Below, piece by piece: positions 27,950-35,963 of a DNA stretch of 64,000 nucleotides. The DNA comes from Sansalvadorimonas sp965221135. GTDB taxonomy: Bacteria; Pseudomonadota; Gammaproteobacteria; Pseudomonadales; Endozoicomonadaceae. Below the pieces are notes generated by a model, which was not told the origin of the DNA, ran no database searches, and saw only the letters and a list, made by a program, of their open reading frames with translations. The position numbers and the translations under genes were made by a program. The DNA lies in contig CBDCRZ010000069.1 in NCBI GenBank assembly GCA_965221135.1, positions 124,001-188,000 of the forward strand, in the 5' to 3' direction. How positions within the stretch are numbered: the stretch's first letter is position 1; the number at the start of each line of letters is the position of its first letter.

Positions 27950-27973
27950 AACCGCCTCAGTGATGAGGCGGTT
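27950..27973 (+). terminator. Rho-independent terminator after the MarC gene
   Basis: AACCGCCTCA and TGAGGCGGTT form a perfect 10-bp stem around a 4-base loop, followed by a T-rich stretch (TTCTTATT), 40 bases after the stop. Confidence 0.85.
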
Positions 27974-28045
27974 TCTTATTGTGAATTGTGTTGATACATT
28001 AAAGGCGCCATCGTTTTTTTTATTTAGCCGCCCGTCCAGAATAGT

Positions 28046-28065
28046 GCGGCCAAAATAATGGCCGC
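28046..28065. promoter_or_regulatory. Inverted repeat upstream of aapJ
   Basis: GCGGCCA and TGGCCGC are separated by 6 AT bases, about 80 bases before the aapJ start. With no T-run it is more likely an operator or leader hairpin of the aap operon than a terminator. No regulator can be named. Confidence 0.35.
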
Positions 28066-28147
28066 GCCTTCGCTGTACTGGTTGTGATTCGGGTGAAAGG
28101 CAAACACGTAAATAAAAAAATAAATAATAAGAACAAGAGACAGCGAT

Positions 28148-29182
28148 ATGAAAAAAACTATAAAAATGGCAGGTGCCACTCTGGCACGTACTGTCCTGGC
28201 TATGGCAGCAATCTCCAGCCTTGCCCACGCTTCAAGTACTCTGGAAACCGTTCAGGAACGTGGATTTATCCAATGTGGCGTCAGCACCGGTCTTCCCGGC
28301 TTCTCCAGCCCTGACGAGAAAGGCCAGTGGAGCGGTATTGATGTTGATGTCTGCCGCGCCATGGCTGCCGCAACTCTGGGCGATGCCACCAAGGTGAAGT
28401 TTGTTCCGCTGACAGCTAAAGAACGTTTCACCGCCCTGCAGTCTGGTGAGATTGATGTGCTCTCCCGAAATACCACCTGGACGCAAACCCGTGACACCTC
28501 TCTCGGCCTGAACTTCGTCGGCGTAAACTACTACGACGGTCAGGGCTTTATGATCAGCAAAGATCTGGGAGTGGACAGCGCTATGCAACTGGATGGCGCT
28601 ACTGTATGCATCCAGGCAGGTACCACTTCCGAGCTGAACCTTGCGGATTACTTCCGTGAAAACGATATGAGCTTCCAACCGGTGGTATTTGATACCTCTG
28701 CCCAGAGTGTGCAGGGTTTTGAATCTGGCCGTTGTGACGTACTGACCTCAGACCAGTCTCAGCTGTACGCCCTGCGTACCAAACTGGCCAAGCCTGAGAA
28801 AGCAGTTGTTCTGCCGGAAATTATTTCCAAGGAACCTCTCGGTCCCGTTGTTCGTCAGGGCGACGACCAGTGGCTGAACATTGCCAAGTGGTCTCTGTAC
28901 GCACTGGTAAACGGTGAAGAGCTGGGGCTGACTTCAACCAACATTGACAGCAAGTCTGCGGGCAAGAACCCTGCAATCTCTCGCTTTGTTGGTAAGAGCG
29001 GACCTGGCGGCAAAGCACTGGCTCTGCAAGATGACTTTGCTTATCAGATCGTTAAGCAGGTCGGTAACTACAGTGAAGTGTTCGAACGTAATGTTGGTAA
29101 GAAGTCTCCTCTGTTAATCCATCGTGGCATCAATGCCCTGTGGAAAGATGGCGGCATCGTTTACGCACCTCCTTTCCGTTAA
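28148..29182 (+). CDS. aapJ: General L-amino acid ABC transporter, periplasmic binding protein
   Basis: 344 aa solute-binding protein of the Aap/YhdW family. A Sec signal peptide ends at about AHA|SS. The mature start TLETVQERGFIQCGVSTGLPGFS and later FTALQSGEIDVLSRNTTWT and FESGRCDVLTSDQSQL are typical of the family, which binds many L-amino acids. It is the first gene of aapJQMP, all co-directional, and a leader with an inverted repeat precedes it. The two permeases and ATPase follow within 2.4 kb. Confidence 0.96.
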   Translation: MKKTIKMAGATLARTVLAMAAISSLAHASSTLETVQERGFIQCGVSTGLPGFSSPDEKGQWSGIDVDVCRAMAAATLGDATKVKFVPLTAKERFTALQSGEIDVLSRNTTWTQTRDTSLGLNFVGVNYYDGQGFMISKDLGVDSAMQLDGATVCIQAGTTSELNLADYFRENDMSFQPVVFDTSAQSVQGFESGRCDVLTSDQSQLYALRTKLAKPEKAVVLPEIISKEPLGPVVRQGDDQWLNIAKWSLYALVNGEELGLTSTNIDSKSAGKNPAISRFVGKSGPGGKALALQDDFAYQIVKQVGNYSEVFERNVGKKSPLLIHRGINALWKDGGIVYAPPFR

Positions 29183-29276
29183 TTCCAGCCAGTAAAGCCC
29201 TGTGTTGTTGTGCATGAGCACAGCAGCACAGTGCTTTATGTTCCTGTAGCAGTTTCAATCAAGGCTGGAGTACATC

Positions 29277-30476
29277 ATGTTAAATCACGCCTCTAACTCC
29301 CCTATAAACGGGACATCTTCCGGTACCCGTATCTGGTATGACCCCAAGGTGCGCAGCGCCTTTTTTCAATTATTGTTTCTTGGCCTGCTGGGCTACTTCG
29401 CCCTGACTATTGTTCACAACACCACCAGCAACCTTGAACACCGCGGCATCACCACCGGTTTTGACTTCCTTACCCAGGAAGCAGGCTTTGGTATTCTGCA
29501 AAGTCTTGTGGAATACGATGAGACCCACACTTTCGGCAAAACCTTTGTTGTCGGTTTAATGAACACCGCCCTTGTTGCTGTGCTGGGTGTTATTTTCGCC
29601 ACTATTGTTGGCTTTCTTGTGGGTGTAGGACGACTGTCCAGTAACTGGCTGATTGCCAGACTCTCCACTGTTTATGTCGAGATCTTTCGCAACATCCCCA
29701 TTCTTCTGCAAATACTGTTCTGGTATATCGCGGTACTGAGTGTGCTGCCCTCACCACGCCAGAGCATTGAATTTGGTGACTCCGTTTTTCTTAACCTGCG
29801 GGGCCTTTACCTTCCAGCACCTGTCTTTGAAGACGGTGCCCTGTGGATCGGTATTGCCGCACTGGTTGCCTGTGTTCTTGCCTTCTGCATCAGCCGCCGG
29901 GGCAAGAAGCGCCAGGTGCTTACCGGGCAAACGCTGCCATCGTTCCGCATTGGTCTGGCACTGATTATTACTCTGCCGACTCTGGCATGGCTGGTGACTG
30001 GTCAACCTGTCAGCATGGAAGTGCCCGAACTTAAAGGCTTTAACTTCCGGGGTGGCATTGCTGTTATCCCAGAGCTTATGGCGCTCCTGTTAGGCCTGAC
30101 TCTCTACACAGCATCTTATATTGCCGAGAATGTGCGTGCCGGTATTGAGGCCGTCAGCCATGGTCAGAAAGAAGCGGCAGAAGCTTTGGGTTTGAGTGAA
30201 GGCCGCACCATGCGTCTTGTAGTCATTCCCCAGGCCATGCGGGTGATTATTCCGCCGCTGGCCACCAATTATATGAACCTGATCAAGAACTCATCGCTGG
30301 GTATCGCGGCCGGGTATCCTGATCTGGTGAATGTGTTTATGGGTACAACACTGAACCAGACCGGGCAGGCAGTAGAGATTGTATTTATGACCATGGCCGT
30401 GTATCTCAGCCTGAACCTGTTGGTCTCCCTGTTTATGAACTGGTTTAACCAGCGCATGGCACTGGTGGAACGTTAA
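29277..30476 (+). CDS. aapQ: General L-amino acid ABC transporter, permease AapQ
   Basis: 399 aa inner-membrane permease with about eight helices. The ABC-permease coupling motif is seen as EAAEALGLSEGRTMRLVVIP (about residues 300-319), followed by ATNYMNLIKNSSLG. A long central insertion around residues 150-260 is characteristic of AapQ relative to small HisM-type permeases. It partners AapM and AapP, with the aapM start 20 bases after its stop. Confidence 0.95.
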   Translation: MLNHASNSPINGTSSGTRIWYDPKVRSAFFQLLFLGLLGYFALTIVHNTTSNLEHRGITTGFDFLTQEAGFGILQSLVEYDETHTFGKTFVVGLMNTALVAVLGVIFATIVGFLVGVGRLSSNWLIARLSTVYVEIFRNIPILLQILFWYIAVLSVLPSPRQSIEFGDSVFLNLRGLYLPAPVFEDGALWIGIAALVACVLAFCISRRGKKRQVLTGQTLPSFRIGLALIITLPTLAWLVTGQPVSMEVPELKGFNFRGGIAVIPELMALLLGLTLYTASYIAENVRAGIEAVSHGQKEAAEALGLSEGRTMRLVVIPQAMRVIIPPLATNYMNLIKNSSLGIAAGYPDLVNVFMGTTLNQTGQAVEIVFMTMAVYLSLNLLVSLFMNWFNQRMALVER

Positions 30477-30496
30477 AGAGAGGGAGAACAAAATTT

Positions 30497-31594
30497 ATGA
30501 TTATTAATAACAAGCCGCTCCCGTCACGACCTGCGCCTTCGTCAAGCCGGGGCATTATGGGTTGGATGAAGAGCAACCTGTTCTCAACACCTGGGAACAC
30601 AGTGCTGACCTTAACGGCGGCAGCGTTCCTCGCATGGCTGTTGCCGCCTATCGCTCAATGGATGCTGTTGGATGCCAGCTTTGCGGGCAGCAGTCAGGCA
30701 GACTGCACAGGGGAGGGCGCCTGCTGGGTGTTTATCAGCACGCGCTTCATGCAGTTCATTTATGGTTTTTACCCTGATGACGAACTCTGGCGGGTTAACC
30801 TGTTCTTCGCTCATATGACGGCAGTGCTGGTCTGGGTACTCTGGGACAAGATGCCAAAACGCATGTTGGGTGGTATCTGGTTTCTGACCGGCTTCCCCAT
30901 CACCAGCTTTGTTCTGCTCCATGGTGGTTTAGGGCTCGAAACGGTTGAGACACACAAGTGGGGCGGGCTGATGCTGACCCTGGTGCTGGCACTGGTCGGT
31001 ATGGTGGTCGCACTCCCTATAGGTATTCTACTGGCGCTGGGGCGACGCTCGAAGATGCCGGCCATCAGTTCCTTCTGCACCATCTTTATTGAGATATGGC
31101 GTGGTGTTCCACTGATTACCATTCTGTTTATGGCGTCGGTGATGCTGCCGCTGTTTGTACCGGGTGATATCGAACTCGATAAACTGCTACGGGCGATGAT
31201 TGGCATCAGTCTGTTCCAGGCAGCCCTGATTGCCGAGGTAATTCGTGGTGGTTTGCAGGCTATGCCGAAAGGTCAGCACGAAGCTGCTGATGCCATGGGT
31301 CTGAGTTACTGGCAGGGCATGCGTTTAATCATCATGCCCCAGGTTCTGAAGATCTCCATTCCAGGTATTGTGAATACCTTTGTACAGCTATTTAAAGACA
31401 CCAGCCTTGTATTGATTATTGGCCTGTTTGACCTGCTCGCCGTTGTGCAGGCAGGCATTACAGATGTGCACTGGAAGAACGTTGCTATCGAAGGCTTTGT
31501 ATTCGCCGCCTTTGTTTTCTGGCTGTTCTGCTTTGGCATGTCGCGGTACAGTCAGGCACTGGAGCGCAAGCTGGACACCGGACATAAGAACTAA
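30497..31594 (+). CDS. aapM: General L-amino acid ABC transporter, permease AapM
   Basis: 365 aa permease that forms the heterodimeric channel with AapQ. The EAA loop reads EAADAMGLSYWQGMRLIIMP (about residues 260-279) and is followed by NTFVQLFKDTSLVLIIGLFD. The N-terminal 120 residues include extra membrane segments typical of AapM. A short gap separates it from aapQ, and aapP starts 29 bases after its stop, so all are probably co-transcribed. Confidence 0.95.
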   Translation: MIINNKPLPSRPAPSSSRGIMGWMKSNLFSTPGNTVLTLTAAAFLAWLLPPIAQWMLLDASFAGSSQADCTGEGACWVFISTRFMQFIYGFYPDDELWRVNLFFAHMTAVLVWVLWDKMPKRMLGGIWFLTGFPITSFVLLHGGLGLETVETHKWGGLMLTLVLALVGMVVALPIGILLALGRRSKMPAISSFCTIFIEIWRGVPLITILFMASVMLPLFVPGDIELDKLLRAMIGISLFQAALIAEVIRGGLQAMPKGQHEAADAMGLSYWQGMRLIIMPQVLKISIPGIVNTFVQLFKDTSLVLIIGLFDLLAVVQAGITDVHWKNVAIEGFVFAAFVFWLFCFGMSRYSQALERKLDTGHKN

Positions 31595-31623
31595 AACGCT
31601 TTTATCGCTTACGGGTCACTACC

Positions 31624-32427
31624 ATGCATGCAGAAATAGAAGAAAAAACAGCGCAGACATCATCCACAACCGCGTTGGAAGATGCACCGCAAAAGACCAT
31701 GATTCAGCTTCAGGGCGTGAACAAATGGTACGGTGACTTCCATGTGCTCAAAGACATCAACCTGACGGTTCGCAAGGGGGAACGGATTGTTGTGTGCGGT
31801 CCGTCCGGGTCGGGCAAATCCACCATGATTCGCTGCATTAATCGCCTTGAAGAACATCAGGAAGGCATTATTGATGTGAACGGCGTGACACTCACCAACG
31901 ACCTGAAGAACATCGAACACATCCGCAAGGATGTGGGCATGGTGTTCCAGCACTTTAACCTGTTCCCTCATCTGACAGTTCTTGAGAACTGCACTCTGGC
32001 ACCTATCTGGGTACACAAGCAGCCCAAAAAAGAAGCCGAAGCCACGGCGATGAAATTTCTGGAACGAGTAAAGATTCCTGATCAGGCGAATAAGTACCCC
32101 GGGCAGCTGTCTGGCGGACAACAGCAGCGTGTGGCCATTGCCCGAAGCCTTTGCATGAACCCGGAAGTCATGCTCTTCGACGAACCGACATCAGCTCTGG
32201 ACCCGGAGATGATCAAGGAAGTGCTGGACGTTATGGTCGAGCTGGCAGAAGAAGGCATGACCATGATCTGCGTAACCCATGAAATGGGTTTCGCACGTAC
32301 AGTCGCCAACCGGGTGATCTTTATGGACGGTGGTCAGATTATTGAAGAGAACGCGCCTGAGCCTTTCTTTAATAACCCACAATCAGAACGCACACAATTG
32401 TTCCTGAGCCAGATTCTTAGCCACTAA
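31624..32427 (+). CDS. aapP: General L-amino acid ABC transporter, ATP-binding protein
   Basis: 267 aa ABC ATPase that powers the Aap importer. Walker A GPSGSGKST (about residues 60-68), Q-loop MVFQHFNLFPH, signature LSGGQQQRVAIARSL (about 160), Walker B VMLFDEPTSALDP and switch His in VTHEMGFA are intact. The first 20 residues are Glu/Thr-rich and not part of the fold, so a slightly later start is possible. It is the last gene of the operon. Confidence 0.96.
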   Translation: MHAEIEEKTAQTSSTTALEDAPQKTMIQLQGVNKWYGDFHVLKDINLTVRKGERIVVCGPSGSGKSTMIRCINRLEEHQEGIIDVNGVTLTNDLKNIEHIRKDVGMVFQHFNLFPHLTVLENCTLAPIWVHKQPKKEAEATAMKFLERVKIPDQANKYPGQLSGGQQQRVAIARSLCMNPEVMLFDEPTSALDPEMIKEVLDVMVELAEEGMTMICVTHEMGFARTVANRVIFMDGGQIIEENAPEPFFNNPQSERTQLFLSQILSH

Positions 32428-32492
32428 CAATACCGCACCTGGTTGAAACCACCTTGCTCCTGTTTTTCTGCCACTCGTATGAGGACAGATAA

Positions 32493-32969
32493 CAGGCAGC
32501 AGGGTTAACCAGTCACTATCCTTGCAGCACGGAACGCTTTGATCTGGCGTTTCATTCCTACTTTCTGAACTACGCCCGCACTCGGGAAGAACTGAACCAG
32601 ATGTGCAGCACACTCTATGAAGGCCTTGGCTCCACTGGGCGAACTATGGGTATTGCCTGCTTCATGAGTAGCAACCCTGGTGGTGCGGTTACCTGCTGCG
32701 AAGTCTATACCGGCTTCTCAAACACTCTGGCAGAAGGGGAGGCTTACCACATTCATTTCAAAGAGCAAAGTGATGGTATTACCAACTACAACTGGTCAAT
32801 GAACAACTATCAGTCCGCTATGGCGTCTGCCGGTTTTAGCAATGTGCAATGGCACAACCCTGGCTTTGAACCCAACGGGCCTCTAACAAAGGCGCTGTCT
32901 ACAAAAGATATTCAGCAGCTGATCGACTTTCCGGTATTCCGTGCCATCACTGCAGACAAAGCAGGATAG
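32493..32969 (+). pseudogene. C-terminal remnant of a class I SAM-dependent methyltransferase
   Basis: The frame is open from a stop at 32490 to 32969 but has no family N-terminus. From about 32532 it reads like the end of a class I methyltransferase: RFDLAFHSYFLNYARTREEL, then a GLGSTGRTMGIACF strand and the final YNWSMNNYQSAMASAGFSNV. The SAM-binding N-terminal half (motif I) is absent in all frames of the short space after aapP. The internal ATG at 32601 has no ribosome site. It looks like a truncated relic. Confidence 0.6.
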
Positions 32970-32972
32970 GGG

Positions 32973-33012
32973 TTCGAGGGCTGGATATTCACGACTCTCG
33001 TAAACTGGTATT
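32973..33012 (+). repeat. Left copy of an imperfect direct repeat flanking the death-fold cluster
   Basis: About 29 of 40 positions match 37933-37972, with an exact ten-base core GGATATTCAC and a 20-of-23 match over TTCGARGGCKGGATATTCAC plus the next bases. It lies just after the methyltransferase relic. Confidence 0.4.
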
Positions 33013-33161
33013 CTCCACTGCTTACTGTATAGCTGGGGTTTTATAATAGAGCATCAGGCCAGCCCAGGGGTTAGCTATATTTATGCATGTACACATTAAT
33101 CGTCGTTTAAGGTGAGGCAGTGTCCAGGAGTCATTCACGCATCCTGTTGGCAAAGCATTGT

Positions 33162-33189
33162 CATCAGAAACAACCCGCTGTTTCTGATG
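33162..33189. repeat. Perfect 10-bp inverted repeat
   Basis: CATCAGAAAC and GTTTCTGATG are separated by 8 bases, about 95 bases beyond the stop of the first death-fold gene (minus strand). It can fold as a hairpin but has no T-run. The rest of 33013-33282 shows no gene. Confidence 0.5.
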
Positions 33190-33282
33190 CGTTTACGCAT
33201 TAAGGATCACGATTCTTCAATCGCCCATAATCTTACGTGAACAACTAACTCATTTACGACTAATTAAACACGGCTATTCGTA

Positions 33283-34095
33283 CTAATACCGCGAAACTGG
33301 ATTCCAACCCAGATTGAGTTTTTTAGCTAGATCTTTTGCCGTGGCACACTTGCCACAATTGTATATAGCTTGCACAATTATCTGAACATTAGGAGCATGA
33401 ATTTCACCACCTTTTTGATAGCCATTTTCAAACCAGTAATACATGGCTTCCTCTAGTTTGTTTATCGGTGACTTTTCATTTTTGATTTTTCGCACTTCAG
33501 CATCGGGTAACTTTAAAGCGCGCAAGATCATGCCCCACTGTGTCACAACCGTATTCATATGAGTCATAAACTCATCTTGATCATGAGTTTGAACGTATTG
33601 ACCCAGTTTCTCCGCACATTTTTCTTTAACTTTACCTGCATGCGCTTTATTCCGGGTACAACGTTGGATACTATCTGCCAGTTCACCCCATGTGAAGGAG
33701 ATTTTATTTGTCATCAAGTAATTGAAACCTTCCAAGCACTGAGAAGAACAATCAACACTAGGTGACGCAACAAACTCTGCAGCTTTATCATTATTCATAC
33801 GTAAATGAATCAGGAATCTGTACAATTCTTTAGAAACACCTGAGTTACATATCTCTTTAATAATGTATCGATAATGAGATTCGTCCAGTGGCCCGGTTAA
33901 AGTTATTGGCAATGGTTCATCTCTTTGGGTGACCCCAAAAGAAGATAAAGAGCGGCTGGCATCCTCACCGCTTTCAGCCCCAGGCATTTGACGTGTGGGT
34001 GCTTGTTGCTCTTTCTCTTTCTCTTTAGCAAGACTGTAACCTTCCCCTGAAAGTGCACCTGCTGCTATTTGTGGATAACTACTTATTCCATGCAT
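33283..34095 (-). CDS. Paired death-fold domain protein A
   Basis: 270 aa, no signal peptide. Residues 1-62 are a disordered, charged head. ITLTGPL at 64-70 opens the structured module. Domain 1 (about 72-150) and domain 2 (about 175-265) each look like a six-helix death-superfamily domain. Domain 2 shows the usual pattern TQWGMILRALKLPDAEVRKI, then LEEAMYYWFENGYQKGGE and LAKKLNLGW. GGAG precedes the ATG. It is the most downstream of four co-directional paralogues. Death domains are adaptor modules of animal apoptosis and inflammation; some bacterial immune proteins also use the fold. The precise subfamily (death, CARD, DED) cannot be fixed by eye. Confidence 0.65.
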   Translation of the reverse strand: MHGISSYPQIAAGALSGEGYSLAKEKEKEQQAPTRQMPGAESGEDASRSLSSFGVTQRDEPLPITLTGPLDESHYRYIIKEICNSGVSKELYRFLIHLRMNNDKAAEFVASPSVDCSSQCLEGFNYLMTNKISFTWGELADSIQRCTRNKAHAGKVKEKCAEKLGQYVQTHDQDEFMTHMNTVVTQWGMILRALKLPDAEVRKIKNEKSPINKLEEAMYYWFENGYQKGGEIHAPNVQIIVQAIYNCGKCATAKDLAKKLNLGWNPVSRY

Positions 34096-34249
34096 AACTT
34101 ACTCCTTTTATTGATTTTTAGTGTTTATTACATGAGTTCTTATTTAAAACTCAGCTCCAGTTTAAGCATCAGATGTTCACAACTAAAAAGTATTCACATC
34201 TAATGGGCTTAATGACTTTAATTTAAAAAAATGATCCTCCGATTACCTT

Positions 34250-35059
34250 TTATTTATCTGAAACTTTATATTCGAGCTTATACTTATTGGCCAGGTTAGC
34301 TGCAAGCCGAGTGTATTCAAGTCGACACAGAGCAACTAAAACTTTTCTGAACTTAGCATGTTCAAGCGGATACTGTTCCACCTTCCCGCCAGTACCATTG
34401 CTAATCCAGTGACTCAGAACTCTTTGCATTATTTGTTTAGTAGTGGGTGTTTTCTCCAACTTTTTTATATCAGGGTGTGGCAATCCCATATAGAGCATTA
34501 AGGTAGTCCAGTTATGAGATATATCCTTTAGCACTTTATATACGTCGTTTACGTCATTCGCTGTTAGGATATGATTAAGATCCTTGTTTCTACGTATTTT
34601 TCTTGCTTCAGTTAATTGATCGTCATTTTCAGCAGCATCGGCTACATCCCCCCAACTGAGTGACTTACACATAGCTATCCTCTGCTGAAGTGCCTGAATC
34701 AGGCAGTCGTCCGATTTAGGCCTTTCACTTGCAAATACATCACAACTATTTATGAATCCGCAGTCGAGACCGAGATGTGTACCAAACCTATTCCATAGGT
34801 AGTGTACTTCTTTTAAATCCACTAACAGCGCTGCAAGATGTTCTTCCTGCAAGTGACCATCCAGTGTTATACCAGAGGAGTGCACACAGGATGTACGAAC
34901 TTCTATTGGTTGCAGGCGTACTCCCTCTCCTGTTGAGGGATTTCCAGAGAGTAATCCGGGTGCTGCTTTAGATTCCGGGCTAGATGCTTTTCCTTGTGTT
35001 GGTGAAGCCCCCCCATGATATTCCGATGATTTGGTACAATATTGTTCATAATTATTCAA
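34250..35059 (-). CDS. Paired death-fold domain protein B
   Basis: 269 aa. The head (1-62) is Ser/Gly/Pro-rich. ITLDGHL at 64-70 sits at the same residue as ITLTGPL in protein A, then domain 1 follows (LSWGDVADAAENDD near 135-148). Domain 2 reads SHNWTTLMLYMGLPHPDIKKL, VLSHWISNGTGGKVE and LANKYKLEY, with the Trp and helix spacing of death domains. The sequence is clearly diverged from A and C, so this is not a recent duplicate. AT-rich spacers of 154 and about 50 bases separate it from protein A and from the true end of protein C. Confidence 0.65.
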   Translation of the reverse strand: MNNYEQYCTKSSEYHGGASPTQGKASSPESKAAPGLLSGNPSTGEGVRLQPIEVRTSCVHSSGITLDGHLQEEHLAALLVDLKEVHYLWNRFGTHLGLDCGFINSCDVFASERPKSDDCLIQALQQRIAMCKSLSWGDVADAAENDDQLTEARKIRRNKDLNHILTANDVNDVYKVLKDISHNWTTLMLYMGLPHPDIKKLEKTPTTKQIMQRVLSHWISNGTGGKVEQYPLEHAKFRKVLVALCRLEYTRLAANLANKYKLEYKVSDK

Positions 35060-35110
35060 CTCCTATAATTTAAATAAATAACTAATTAAGCTACACCCAA
35101 TTAATTACGG

Positions 35111-35920
35111 TTATTCACTCCAGGCATTCCACTGTATATTGAATTTATCAGCCATGTTTTGCGCAGGTCTTTTGCCGATCTGCCTGGAAACAGATTTAAG
35201 AACCAGTTCAACTGTTGGCGGTTTCACTTTTCCATTCTCTGTATAACCATTTTTAATCCAGTAATGCAGGGCACGTCTCAGCTTTGAACTCGATTATTCT
35301 ACATTTGCTATTTTATCAATTTCTTCATTGGGTAAATTGAGCGAACCCAAAACCATATCCCATATTGTAATAACAGGGGACATAAGGGTTATTAAGTTTT
35401 TTTGATCATCAGCTTGCAGTGGGCGATGTAAATCACCCTTAAATTTTTCCCTGATTTTATTTGCTGCTACTCTATTTCCGCCAGTAATTTCAACTTCTTG
35501 TGCTAGTTCATCCCACGTAAATAAAATATTTTTATTCAGCATATAATGAAAAGCTTCTAAACATTCACCGTCAAAATTTCGAGAGGCAAGTTTATCAAAT
35601 TCATTGGCTTTATCGAAACTCATTCTTAAACCGATGAGAAAATTTACCATATGAGCTCCAGCACTTAGACTATGGAGCTCATGAAATATTTTTTGGAAAT
35701 GATGTTCTACCGTTAGAGTCCCGGTTAAAGTCATTGCGGATGGGTCTGAACTCTGGGTTACCTTATGAGTAGATAGAGGTGTTGCTGCATGTTGGGTGTT
35801 AGCCTCAGGTGTTTGGCGTGATGCTGGCGATTTATGTTCATGCCCAACATCAAAGCCTTGCCTTTGATATGCCTCTTTGTCGGTAATTCTTAATACCTTA
35901 TCACTAGTCACGCCGTACAT
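35111..35920 (-). pseudogene. Paired death-fold domain protein C, with one in-frame stop
   Basis: Reads 208 aa from 35920 to a TAA at 35294-35296. The same frame then continues without another stop for 61 codons to 35111. The continuation (KLRRALHYWIKNGYTENGK ... MADKFNIQWN) aligns with the end of protein A, so the intact gene had about 268 residues, like its neighbours. The stop falls inside domain 2 at the position where A has NEKSPINKL. MTLTGTL (63-69) and VTQ preceding it match A closely. Either the gene lost its last half-domain recently, the stop is read through, or there is a sequencing error. Confidence 0.7.
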
Positions 35921-35963
35921 GATTATTTACCCCTTATGAGTTAGTTTTTAATGTTTACGTTTA

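Noticed and set aside
32971..32983. GGTTCGAGGGC resembling a tRNA T-arm
   Set aside because: No pairing T-stem, anticodon arm or acceptor stem around it; it is part of the direct repeat.
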